Program-made: the position numbers and the translations under genes
The notes under the pieces: generated by a model
The model's database searches: none
Seen by the model: only the letters and a program-made list of their open reading frames with translations
What the model was told of the DNA's origin: nothing
From: Candidatus Methylomirabilota bacterium
GTDB taxonomy: Bacteria; Methylomirabilota; Methylomirabilia; Rokubacteriales; CSP1-6
Length of the DNA: 40,722 nt
NCBI GenBank assembly: GCA_035764725.1
Contig: DASTYT010000043.1
Location: forward strand, 1-40,722
Direction of reading: 5' to 3'
Part shown: positions 32,301 to 40,419 of the stretch, one piece after another
Layout of the letters: the number at the start of each line of letters is the position of its first letter
Position numbering within the stretch: the first letter of the stretch is position 1

Positions 32301-34048
32301 CGCGTTCCTGCCGGCGCCACCGCCCGGGCGAAGCCCGAGGCGTCGAGGGTGTTCAGCACCTCGACCCGGCGCACCCATCCCCGGCGCGCCATCGTCACAC
32401 CGTAGCGCAGATTCCCCAGCTCGCTCACGGCATGCGCGTCCGTCGAGATCACGAAGGATAGCTTACGCTCGCGCGCCGCGCGCAGCCACTGCGGGGCCAG
32501 GTCGAGGCGATGGGGATCCCCGTTGATCTCGATGGCCACGCGCGAGGCCGCGGCCACGTCCAGCACCCGCTCCACGTCCACGTCGATGGGTGGGCGGGAG
32601 GGAATGAGGCGTCCGAGCGCGTGCCCCCATATCTTGAAGCAGGGATGCCTCATCGCGCGAGTGAGCCGGCGCGCCATCTCCTCGGGGCCGAGGCGGTGGC
32701 GCTGATGGACGCTCGCGATGATCACGTCGAGCTGCTCGAGGATCGCGTCGGGGTAGTCGAGGGCGCCGTCGGCGAGGATGTCGCATTCCGTCCCGCGCAG
32801 CAGGCGCACCGAGGCCGACTCCTGCACCCGCGCGATCTCGTCCCACTGCGCGCGCAAGCGGTCCACGGACAGGCCACCGGCGTACGACGCGGTGGGCGAG
32901 TGATCGGTGACCGTGAGATAGGCCATGCCGAGCGCGTCCGCCGCCGCCGCCATCTCGGCCACGGTGTGGCGGCCGTCCGAGTATACGGTGTGGCAGTGCA
33001 CCAGGCCGCGGATGTCACCCTCCTCGACCAGATCGTCGGGCAGGCGGCCCTCCAGCGCGGCCTCGATCTCGCCCTCGTCCTCGCGCAGCTCGGGCGGGAT
33101 GAACGGCAGGCCGAGGTAGCCGTAGAGGTCCTCCTCGTCGCGCGCGGTGAGCGGGGGACCGCTCGGGGACCGGGTGAGTCCCCCGCGGGTGAGGTGCAGG
33201 CCGCGCCCCTCGGCGAGCCGCGCCAGATGCGTGAGGTGCGCGGACGAGCCGGTGGCGTGGAGCAGCGTGGTCGCGTGGTGATCGGGCAGCCCGACGCGCA
33301 CTTCCAGGGGGAGACCGTTGTCGAGCACCGCGCGGTAGGCCGCCGGCCCGCTCTCGCTCACCGAGAGCACGCCGGGCAGGGCCAGCGCGTGCGCGCGCGC
33401 CGCCGCCGGCGTAGTCGAGGCAACCACCACCTCGATGCCGTCCACCATCTCCAGGCCCCGGCGCAGGTCGCCCGCGATCTCGGCTGCGGTGACGCCGGGC
33501 GCCCGGCGCAGATGCGCCAGGACCGGCTCGGCTGCTTCGAGCGCCTGGGCGAGCAGCGCGCGCGTCCCCGTGGGGGCCGGGCCCGGCGCCTCGAGCCGCT
33601 GGATCGCCTCGAGGATGCGCGCCTCGGTCTTTGGGCCGATGCCCTTAACGTTGCGGACGCGGCCCGCTTCGGCGGCCGTCCGCAGGCCCGCGAGCGTCTC
33701 CACGCCGAGCGCCTGGTGGATCGCGACAATCTTCGCGAGCGGCAGACCGAGCCGGCCCAGCTCGCTCGCACCGGGCGGGAGCTGAGCTCGCAGCGTGTCG
33801 AGCGCCTCGGCGCGCCCGGTGCGGTGAAGCTCGATGATACGAGCGGCGAGTCCCACGCCGATGCCCGACAAGGCAGTGAGCCGGTCCTCTGCGACGAGGC
33901 GCTCGAATGTCGCGTCGTCGATGCCTTCGAGCACCGCGGCGCCACGCGCGTACGCGCGCGCCTTGAACGTATCCTCGCGGGCGAGGTCCAGCAGGCGCGC
34001 CATCTCCTTCAGCGCCCGCGCGATGCCGAGTCGGTCACGGCCCTCCAT
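32297..34048 (-). CDS. polX: PolX-family protein: HhH + degenerate polymerase + PHP phosphoesterase
   Basis: 583 residues. Two helix-hairpin-helix segments (LTALSGIGVGLAARI near 58, VRNVKGIGPKTEARI near 131) precede the palm. In bacterial PolX the palm reads RRGKETxGDxDxL and later QVDLRV. Here it is RRGLEMVDGIEV (196-207) and PLEVRV, so the three metal-binding Asp are Gly204, Glu206 and Glu249. The PHP domain from 350 is intact: HCHTVYSDG, TVTDHSPT, GTECDI, IIASVHQRH, KIWGHALGR and ISTDAH. Predicted: DNA-binding 3'-5' exonuclease/phosphoesterase with a non-functional or altered polymerase. It is the first gene of the repair operon. Confidence 0.92.
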   Translation of the reverse strand: MEGRDRLGIARALKEMARLLDLAREDTFKARAYARGAAVLEGIDDATFERLVAEDRLTALSGIGVGLAARIIELHRTGRAEALDTLRAQLPPGASELGRLGLPLAKIVAIHQALGVETLAGLRTAAEAGRVRNVKGIGPKTEARILEAIQRLEAPGPAPTGTRALLAQALEAAEPVLAHLRRAPGVTAAEIAGDLRRGLEMVDGIEVVVASTTPAAARAHALALPGVLSVSESGPAAYRAVLDNGLPLEVRVGLPDHHATTLLHATGSSAHLTHLARLAEGRGLHLTRGGLTRSPSGPPLTARDEEDLYGYLGLPFIPPELREDEGEIEAALEGRLPDDLVEEGDIRGLVHCHTVYSDGRHTVAEMAAAADALGMAYLTVTDHSPTASYAGGLSVDRLRAQWDEIARVQESASVRLLRGTECDILADGALDYPDAILEQLDVIIASVHQRHRLGPEEMARRLTRAMRHPCFKIWGHALGRLIPSRPPIDVDVERVLDVAAASRVAIEINGDPHRLDLAPQWLRAARERKLSFVISTDAHAVSELGNLRYGVTMARRGWVRRVEVLNTLDASGFARAVAPAGTR

Positions 34049-34078
34049 CGAGGAACTGCCGCAGCAAGGGCCGTGCCG

Positions 34079-35278
34079 CTAAGCGCGGCGGCGCTCCCCG
34101 AGATGCGGCCGGAGATCCACGCGCCGGCCCTCCGCGGCGGATAGATATGCGCCATAGATCACGGCAGTGACGTCGCGCGCGAGCGCGCCGCCGGAGAGCG
34201 GCTCCCGGCCGAGGGCGACGCACTCGACGAAGTCCTGGATCTCCTGTGGATAGCCCGAGGTCCAGTCCTCGTCCGGCTGCGGGCTCGACCAACCGGCCTT
34301 GGTCTCTAGCTTCTCCACGAGGTACTCCGAGCCGAAGACGGCGGGGTCGGGGGCGTAGGCCTGCACGGTGTCGTTGGGGTTGATGTTGCAGATCACCACC
34401 GCCTTGGCGCCATAGATGATCATCTGGTTGCGGATGCCGCCCAGCACGGTGTCGGCCGCGGAGATCTGCGCCACCGTGCCGTCGTCGAAACCGACCAGCA
34501 TGGTGCCCCAGTCCTCGACGTCGGCGCCCTCCACCGTGTTGAGGAAGCGCGGCGAGGTCGCCCGAAAGGTCTCGGTGGCGGCGAGGTTCGCCGTCTCGGC
34601 GCTCACCGACACCGGCCGGATGGGCCGCCCGCGCAGTCGCGTGCCCTCATCGCTCTTGAGATACAGCGCGGCGCCCAGCGGATGGCAGGCCTTCCCGATG
34701 AGCGAGCCACCGCCGCCGGTGATCCACCGCTTGTTGACCGGCGCGTGGGTGCCGCCGTGGCTTTCCTCGCCGACCAATCTCAGGATGGGGCCTCCCGCGG
34801 CGGCGAGAAGGCGCCGCGCCTTCTGGATCGGGGGCGCGTACACCCAGTTCTCCGCATAGCAGAGGCGGACGCTCGCCTTCGCGCAAGCCTCCAGCACCTC
34901 GTCGGCGCTGGCGAGAGCCCGCCCCAGCATCTCGGTCCGCGGCGTCGCCGCGTCGCCGAAGAAGCCGGTGAGCGGCTTCTCCACGACCACGTGCTTACCG
35001 GCGCGCGCCGCCTCCACCGCCATCGCGGCGTGAAGATGCGAAGGCACGCAGAGGTCCACCAGCTCGACCTCACGGTCGTCGAGGACGGCGCGAAAGTCGG
35101 CGACGGCGCGGCTCACGCCGAAATCCCGCGCGAAGCCCTCCGCGCGCTCGCGGCGCGCCGACGCGACCGCAACCAGCTCCACGTCGACGCCGCGCACGTG
35201 GTGATAGGCCTCGGCGTGGAGGCGGGCCACGAACCCCGCGCCTACCACGCCCACTCCCAGATGCCGACGGTCCGCCAT
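34079..35278 (-). CDS. Gfo/Idh/MocA family oxidoreductase
   Basis: 399 residues. Rossmann start LGVGVVGAGFVARLHAEAYH, then LVDLCVPSHLHAAMAVEAAR and GKHVVVEKPLTG with the family Glu-Lys-Pro. In the C-terminal domain, GGGSLIGKACHPLGAALYL holds the usual catalytic His region. It is an NAD(P)-dependent sugar or inositol dehydrogenase; the substrate is unknown. GGAGG precedes the ATG. A perfect hairpin upstream isolates it from the exported 97-mer gene. Confidence 0.92.
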   Translation of the reverse strand: MADRRHLGVGVVGAGFVARLHAEAYHHVRGVDVELVAVASARRERAEGFARDFGVSRAVADFRAVLDDREVELVDLCVPSHLHAAMAVEAARAGKHVVVEKPLTGFFGDAATPRTEMLGRALASADEVLEACAKASVRLCYAENWVYAPPIQKARRLLAAAGGPILRLVGEESHGGTHAPVNKRWITGGGGSLIGKACHPLGAALYLKSDEGTRLRGRPIRPVSVSAETANLAATETFRATSPRFLNTVEGADVEDWGTMLVGFDDGTVAQISAADTVLGGIRNQMIIYGAKAVVICNINPNDTVQAYAPDPAVFGSEYLVEKLETKAGWSSPQPDEDWTSGYPQEIQDFVECVALGREPLSGGALARDVTAVIYGAYLSAAEGRRVDLRPHLGERRRA

Positions 35279-35312
35279 GCGGGATCCTCCAGATGCTACG
35301 ACGGGGTGACAT

Positions 35313-35344
35313 GACTTGGGCCCGGCACGAGCCGGGCCCAAGTC
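35313..35344 (-). terminator. perfect 14-bp hairpin
   Basis: GACTTGGGCCCGGC-ACGA-GCCGGGCCCAAGTC, 14 paired bases with a 4-base loop and no T-run on either strand. It lies just past the 3' end of the exported 97-mer gene and before the oxidoreductase start, so it probably ends or processes the upstream message. Confidence 0.75.
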
Positions 35345-35372
35345 TACCTGGAGACCTCGCCGGCGGCGAGGC

Positions 35373-35666
35373 TCACGGACACTTCGGGAGCGGACGGAGC
35401 GAGGCTTCGATGCGGTCCCCAATCTTCAGGTCTCGCGTCGTCTCCTGGTTGGTCTGGAACTCGTGCTGGCCGCCCGCGGCGTCGCGGATCTTGATCCGGT
35501 CGCCCGTCGAGCTGATCTCGACGACCTGGCCCGAGACCTTCTCTGGCGCCTTCGCGGGCTGGCACTTCGGCGCGCCGGTATTGGTGTTCGACTGTGCGGC
35601 GAGCGGGCCGGCCGCGACGAGGCCGGCCAGTGACACCGAGAGCATGGTGAGGACAAACGCCTTCAT
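35373..35666 (-). CDS. small exported protein (97 aa)
   Basis: 97 residues. The signal peptide is VLTMLSVSLAGLVAAGPLAA with an Ala-x-Ala cut after LAAQ. The mature 73 residues are beta-rich (VSGQVVEISSTGDRIKIRDA, then HEFQTNQETT and KIGDRIEASL), like a small OB- or SH3-type periplasmic domain. Two Cys remain (CQP and the final KCP), which could form a disulphide. Function is unknown. GGAGGAT precedes the ATG. Confidence 0.82.
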   Translation of the reverse strand: MKAFVLTMLSVSLAGLVAAGPLAAQSNTNTGAPKCQPAKAPEKVSGQVVEISSTGDRIKIRDAAGGQHEFQTNQETTRDLKIGDRIEASLRPLPKCP

Positions 35667-35692
35667 GGAATGATCCTCCGTTCCGCTCAGAT

Positions 35693-35908
35693 CTAGTTCT
35701 TCTTGGTGATGTCGTAGATGGCGCCGCCCACCGCGCCCACGCCGGCGCCGATCAGCGCGCCCTTACCCGCGCCGTAGCCGGTGCCCGCCCCGATCGCCGC
35801 GCCCGCTCCGGCGCCGACCGCCGTCCCGGTGGCCGTTCCACAGCCTGCCGGCGCAAGCGCCAGAGCCGAGAGCGAGAGCACCGCCGTAACCTTCTTCACG
35901 CCACTCAT
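35693..35908 (-). CDS. glycine-zipper lipoprotein (71 aa)
   Basis: 71 residues. The signal peptide ends APAGC, a workable lipobox with Cys at about 23. A glycine-zipper stretch (VGAGAGAAIGAGTGYGAGKG, then ALIGAGVGAVGGAIYD) forms most of the mature protein, and the tail is TKKN. Such proteins sit in the outer membrane or periplasm and are often stress-induced. A double GGAGGGAGG precedes the ATG. It lies 26 bases upstream of the exported 97-mer gene and is probably co-transcribed. Confidence 0.85.
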   Translation of the reverse strand: MSGVKKVTAVLSLSALALAPAGCGTATGTAVGAGAGAAIGAGTGYGAGKGALIGAGVGAVGGAIYDITKKN

Positions 35909-36211
35909 AGTGTTCCTCCCTCCTAAAGTGGGACATCGCTGAGGCACTCGCGTGCCTCTGGTGCGTCAGGGGCAAGGGGCATGCCACGGGGCGAAGGAAG
36001 GCTGGCCGTGCCGGCCACCTGCAATGGCTCGATTTCAGAGGGCGGCGGGCGGCGGCGACGGCTCGAGCCGGGGAACACGGTAGTTCCTACCGGCCCCCAA
36101 GGCGCGATTTCCCCGGGGCGGTCTTGACAGTGTGAAAACCCTGGCCTACATTTCCGGGCACATTCCGGTCCGCTCGCTGGCCCACTTCAACACTGTCGTG
36201 GAGGCCAATCG
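35909..36211. promoter_or_regulatory. intergenic region with sigma-70 promoter of the sugar ABC operon
   Basis: About 300 bases without a gene. On the plus strand TTGACA (36124-36129), 17 bases, then TACATT (36147-36152) is the best promoter in the window. A leader of about 50 bases follows, with GGAGG (36200-36204) before the ATG at 36212. A 7-bp hairpin GAGGCAC-TCGC-GTGCCTC lies at 35941-35958, in the leader of the lipoprotein gene. I see no other gene, tRNA or riboswitch. Confidence 0.8.
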
Positions 36212-37486
36212 ATGACCACTCGTCGCGAGTTCCTCGCCACCACCCTCGCCGGCGCCGCCGGCACTGCCCTCGTCCCCCGTCGCGCCGCCGCCGCGCCGAA
36301 AGCGATGACGGTCGTGCGCGAGAGCTCGTTCATCAAGCCGTTCGACGACTACTTCGCCAAGACCCTGCTACCGGAGTACGAGAAGCTGACCGGCATCAAG
36401 ATGAGCTACGAGGCGGTCAGCGTGGGGGGCATGCTCACGCGCCTCACCACCATCATCGAGACCAAGTCGGGGCCGGAGATCGCGATGACCGGCCTGAACC
36501 AGCCCTACCTTTTCGACTCGAGCCTCGTGGATCTCACCGACGTCGCCGACAAGATCGGCACGCAGATCGGGCCCTGGCACGACAACGTCCACGACGCGGT
36601 CGTCGTGAACAAGAAGTGGAAGGCCCTGCCGTGGGGCAACATCGGCCAGGTCGAGGTATATCGCACGGACTGGTTCAAGGAAGTCGGAGTCACCAAGTTC
36701 CCCGATACGTGGGACGACCTCCTCGCCGCCGGCCGGCTCCTCAAGAAGAAGGGGCATCCATTCGGGTTCGAGCTGGGCCACGGCTTCGGCGACAACCACG
36801 GCTGGCTCTACCCGCTCTTCTGGTCATACGGCGCCCGCGAGGTGGACAAGGACGGCAAGACCGTCTTGATCGACTCCAGCGAGACGGCGAAGGCGGTGGA
36901 CTTCTGTCGCAAGTTCTACCAGGAGACGATGCTCGAGGACGTGCTGGGCTGGACGGACGTGAACAACAACAAGGCCTACCTCGGCGAGCAGATCTCCTGC
37001 ACCAACAACGCCTCGTCGATCCTGGTCGTTGCGAAGCGCGACTTTCCGGAGATCGCCAAGGTCACCGACCACGGGCTGAACCCGCAGGGCACCAAGGGCC
37101 GCTTCCATATCCTGAACCCGGTGTCGCACGTCCTCGTCAACCACGCGCCCGACATCTCCGCGTGCAAGGCGTTTCTGTCCTGGCTCTACGACGACAAGCA
37201 GATGTCGCGGTGGCTCACCTCCGGCGACGCGTATTACGCGCCGTTCCTCACCAAGTACGACAATCACCCGATGTGGGGACCGGAGCCGCGCTACCTCCCG
37301 TACAAGGAGTCGCTGAAGACGTCGCGGCTGCATGGGTGGCCCGGCCCCCCGAGCGCGGCCATGTCCGAGGCGGTGGCCAAGTACGTGCTGGTCGACATGT
37401 TCGCGAAGGCGTGCCGCGGCGACTCGACCAAGGACGTCATCGCGACCGCCGCGTCCCAGCTCAAGCAGATCTACAAAGCGAAGTAG
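36212..37486 (+). CDS. ABC transporter substrate-binding protein (sugar type, Tat signal)
   Basis: 424 residues. The leader MTTRREFLATTLAGAAGTAL carries the twin-arginine motif, so the protein is exported folded by Tat. The mature part has family-1 binding-protein features: LLPEYEKLTGIKMSYEAVSV, KWKALPWGNIGQVEVYRTDW and FPDTWDDLLAAGRLLKKKG. The ligand is likely a sugar, polyol or glycerol phosphate. It has its own strong promoter. Two permease genes follow directly. Confidence 0.93.
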   Translation: MTTRREFLATTLAGAAGTALVPRRAAAAPKAMTVVRESSFIKPFDDYFAKTLLPEYEKLTGIKMSYEAVSVGGMLTRLTTIIETKSGPEIAMTGLNQPYLFDSSLVDLTDVADKIGTQIGPWHDNVHDAVVVNKKWKALPWGNIGQVEVYRTDWFKEVGVTKFPDTWDDLLAAGRLLKKKGHPFGFELGHGFGDNHGWLYPLFWSYGAREVDKDGKTVLIDSSETAKAVDFCRKFYQETMLEDVLGWTDVNNNKAYLGEQISCTNNASSILVVAKRDFPEIAKVTDHGLNPQGTKGRFHILNPVSHVLVNHAPDISACKAFLSWLYDDKQMSRWLTSGDAYYAPFLTKYDNHPMWGPEPRYLPYKESLKTSRLHGWPGPPSAAMSEAVAKYVLVDMFAKACRGDSTKDVIATAASQLKQIYKAK

Positions 37487-37489
37487 CGC

Positions 37490-38422
37490 ATGGCGGTCGG
37501 CCCGGCGTCCCTGGCGCGGCCCGCCCCGGCCGCGGACCGACCGCTGACCTTGCGCGGGTTCGTGGAGCGCGAGGGCGTCTTCTCGTGGCTCCTGCTGATC
37601 CCCGGCGTCCTCTTCCTGCTCGCGTTCGTTGCCTACCCGTTCTTCTACGGGATCTATCTGAGCCTGCAGGCCCGCCGGGTGTCCCAGCCCGGCACCTTCG
37701 TGGGCCTCGCGAACTTCGTCGCCCTCTCCCAGGATCCGGTGTTCTGGCAGGTGGCGAGCAACACGTTCGTCTACACGGTCGTCACGACCATCTTCAAGGC
37801 GGCGGGCGGCCTCGCCATGGCCCTCGTGATGAACCAGCGCTTCCGCGGCCGGAACCTCGCTCGCGCGTTCCTCCTGCTGCCCTTCATCGTCCCCACCATC
37901 CTCAGCACGGTGGCGTGGATGTGGATCCTCGATCCGACCTTCAGCGTGGTGAACTGGTCGCTCCTCCACTCGGGCCTCATCACCAACAACTTCTCGTGGC
38001 TCGGCAACAAGCACCTCGCCATGGTGTCGATAATCGCGGTGAACGTGTGGCGCGGCGTGCCCTTCTACGGCATCACGCTGCTGGCCGGGCTCCAGACCAT
38101 CTCGCCCGATCTCTACGAGGCGGCGGCCATCGACGGCGCCACCACCCGGCAGCGCTTCTGGCACATCACGGTGCCGGTGATCAAGCCGGTGCTCATCATC
38201 GTGACGATGTTCTCGGTGATCTTCACCTTCTCCGACTTCCAGCTCGTGTACGCCCTCACGCACGGCGGCCCCGCCAACGCCACCCACCTCTTCGCGACGT
38301 ACGCCTTCGACGTGGGGATGAGCGCGGGCCAGCTCGGCTCGGGCGCGGCGGTGGCCCTGTCCATGCTGCCCGCGCTGGCTCTCCTCATCGTGGGACTGAC
38401 GCTCTACCTGAGGCGCGAGTGA
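37490..38422 (+). CDS. ABC transporter permease, MalF/UgpA type
   Basis: 310 residues. There are six predicted helices, beginning FSWLLLIPGVLFLLAFVAYP. The coupling loop contains YEAAAIDGATTRQRFWHIT, the EAA motif that docks on the ATPase. It begins 3 bases after the binding-protein stop. Confidence 0.95.
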   Translation: MAVGPASLARPAPAADRPLTLRGFVEREGVFSWLLLIPGVLFLLAFVAYPFFYGIYLSLQARRVSQPGTFVGLANFVALSQDPVFWQVASNTFVYTVVTTIFKAAGGLAMALVMNQRFRGRNLARAFLLLPFIVPTILSTVAWMWILDPTFSVVNWSLLHSGLITNNFSWLGNKHLAMVSIIAVNVWRGVPFYGITLLAGLQTISPDLYEAAAIDGATTRQRFWHITVPVIKPVLIIVTMFSVIFTFSDFQLVYALTHGGPANATHLFATYAFDVGMSAGQLGSGAAVALSMLPALALLIVGLTLYLRRE

Positions 38423-39267
38423 TGGTCGGGGGTAAGAGCTTCGGCGCGCGCACGCTCAAGATCTACGTGCCGCTGGGCGTCTGCATGGTCGCGATGCTGT
38501 TTCCGTTCTACTGGATGGCCATCACGTCCATCAAGCCGAACCGGGAGCTCTACAACGCGAAGATCATGCCGCTGATCGTGCATCAGCCCACGCTGAAGCA
38601 CTACTACGACCTCCTCACCGAGACCAACTTCCTCACCTGGACCTACAACACCATGCTGGTCGCGGTGGTCACCACGGTGGTGTCGCTGGTGATCGGCACG
38701 ATGATGGCGTATCCCCTCGCCCGCATGCGCTTCCCCGGCGCGGCCCTCGTGGCCATCGGGGTGGCCGCGACCTATCTCGTGCCGCAGCCGCTCCTCTTCA
38801 TCCCCATGGCCGACATCATCAACCGGCTCGACCTCGGGAACACGCTCTCCGCGGTGATGCTCACCTACCCCACGCTGCTCATCCCCTTCTGTGCGTGGCT
38901 CCTCATGGGATACTTCAAGAGCGTGCCGCGCGAGTTGGAGGAGGCGGCGCGCATCGACGGGGCCAGCCGGCTCCAGGCCATGACCCGCGTGGTGCTGCCC
39001 CTCTGCGTGCCCGGCCTCCTCTCCGCCGGGATCTTCGCCTTCACGCTGGCACAGAACGAGTTCCTTTACGCCCTGATCTTCCTCGCCAAGTCGGACGTCC
39101 GCACGGTGCCGGTGGGCGCCATCACCGAGCTGATCCGCGGCGACGTCTTTTACTGGGGGCAGCTCATGGCGGCGGCCCTGCTGGGCTCGATCCCGGTGGC
39201 GCTGATCTACTCGTTCTTCGTGGAGTACTACGTGGAAGGCCTCACCGCGGGGTCGGTGAAGAGCTGA
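38422..39267 (+). CDS. ABC transporter permease, MalG/UgpE type
   Basis: 281 residues. The first helix is GVCMVAMLFPFYWMAITSIK and the coupling loop is LEEAARIDGASRLQAMTRVV (EAA motif), with the LPLCVPGLLSAGIFAFTLAQ helix after it. It overlaps the MalF-type stop by one base (TGATG). No MalK-type ATPase follows, so it must come from elsewhere in the genome. Confidence 0.95.
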   Translation: MVGGKSFGARTLKIYVPLGVCMVAMLFPFYWMAITSIKPNRELYNAKIMPLIVHQPTLKHYYDLLTETNFLTWTYNTMLVAVVTTVVSLVIGTMMAYPLARMRFPGAALVAIGVAATYLVPQPLLFIPMADIINRLDLGNTLSAVMLTYPTLLIPFCAWLLMGYFKSVPRELEEAARIDGASRLQAMTRVVLPLCVPGLLSAGIFAFTLAQNEFLYALIFLAKSDVRTVPVGAITELIRGDVFYWGQLMAAALLGSIPVALIYSFFVEYYVEGLTAGSVKS

Positions 39268-39270
39268 AGG

Positions 39271-39311
39271 TCGCGGGGGCCGCGCCGAGCGTCGGCGCGG
39301 CCCCCCCGCGA
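39271..39311. terminator. bidirectional terminator hairpin
   Basis: An 18-base arm (39271-39288) and a 20-base arm (39292-39311) pair around GCG, with a two-base bulge in the C-rich arm. It sits between the convergent permease and UGSC-partner genes and can serve both. There is no T-run. Confidence 0.75.
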
Positions 39312-39324
39312 TGCTTCGAAGTGT

Positions 39325-40419
39325 CTAGCGGACGATATCCGCGACGCGCTGGAGTGGCGTGTCGTCGCGGCGGCGGATCACCCGGTGCGCGGGCCGGGTC
39401 TGGTCGCCGAACGTCGGCTGCCAGCACGAGTGCTTGCCCGCCCCGCCCGCCACGATGATCGTGATGTCCTCGGGCGACTTCACGATGGGGACCATGGCGT
39501 CGTCGCGGTCGGGATTCTTCCGGCCCTCCACGAGGAACTTGCGGAACTCGTGGTGGAGCCGCCCCAGCGGGTAGCGGGCGTGCTCGAAGATGAAGGCCTT
39601 CACTTCCTTCTTGCTGAACCCGTCGCGCGCGATCGTCGCCGCGTGCTCGGGGCCGAGCGTGAGCAGCGGCGCGCCGCCAGACAGGAGATTGTTGCTGCCC
39701 GCCTGCCCCATGGCGCCCGCCACCACCTTCAAGATACCGAGGCCGGTGTAGCTGTAGTGGTCCTGGATGTTGTGCGGGCCCTCGCAGCCGAACACGGTGA
39801 CGGTGCTCGTCTCCCGCGGATAGCCCAGCTCCACCTGCAGCGGCTCCCATGGGTTGGCTTCCTCGTTCTCCGCCACGCAGTACGAAATCTTCGCCGGGCT
39901 GCCCTGGGTGGAACGGTCGCCCGTGCCGGGCAGGCCACCGCCCACGTTCATGAGGATGAGGCGGACGGCGCGGCCGATGGTGAGGTTCGGCGCGAAACCC
40001 TGGCCGAACGCGTTGTAGCCGCCGTTGATGCCGAGCTCGCGGGCGATGGGCCCGTTCACGATCATGAGCGGGGCCACCGGGTGCGTGGTGGCCTGCACGG
40101 AATCGAGGTTGAAGGCGGGATCCGACAGCGCCTCGATCGCGGTCACCACCACCGGGAAGAACTCCGGGCGGCAGCCCGCCATCACCGCGTTGATGGCCAT
40201 GCGTTCCATCGTGGCCTCGCCCTGCCGCGGCGGCAGCACCGCGATCACGTCGCGCGGCTGGCGGTCCGTGTAGCGCAGCATCGCCGCCACCGCCTCCTCG
40301 GTGGGCGGCACGATCGGGAGTCCGTCCGTCCAGCCCCGCTCCTGATAGAGCCGGTTGATGGCGGCGTACGACTCGTCCATCTTGAACGTCTTCGCCGCGG
40401 GTCCAGTATGGAGGGTCAT
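39325..40419 (-). CDS. UGSC-associated conserved protein (364 aa)
   Basis: 364 residues, starting near MDESYAAINRLYQERGWTDG. The LPIVPPTEEAVAAML segment is a characteristic opening that I associate with UGSC-type proteins (from memory, moderate confidence). Other Cys- or Gly-rich stretches are FGCEGPHNIQDHYSYTG and AGGAGKHSCWQPTFG near the C-terminus. No signal peptide, no known catalytic motif. The ATG overlaps the stop of the UGSC selenoprotein (ATGA), so both are made together, probably as a complex. Function is unknown. Confidence 0.8.
   Translation of the reverse strand: MTLHTGPAAKTFKMDESYAAINRLYQERGWTDGLPIVPPTEEAVAAMLRYTDRQPRDVIAVLPPRQGEATMERMAINAVMAGCRPEFFPVVVTAIEALSDPAFNLDSVQATTHPVAPLMIVNGPIARELGINGGYNAFGQGFAPNLTIGRAVRLILMNVGGGLPGTGDRSTQGSPAKISYCVAENEEANPWEPLQVELGYPRETSTVTVFGCEGPHNIQDHYSYTGLGILKVVAGAMGQAGSNNLLSGGAPLLTLGPEHAATIARDGFSKKEVKAFIFEHARYPLGRLHHEFRKFLVEGRKNPDRDDAMVPIVKSPEDITIIVAGGAGKHSCWQPTFGDQTRPAHRVIRRRDDTPLQRVADIVR

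Noticed and set aside
36616..38421. Long N-terminal extension of the MalG-type permease through the binding-protein region
   Set aside because: It is the out-of-frame shadow of two genes; the true start is the ATG at 38422 overlapping the MalF-type stop.
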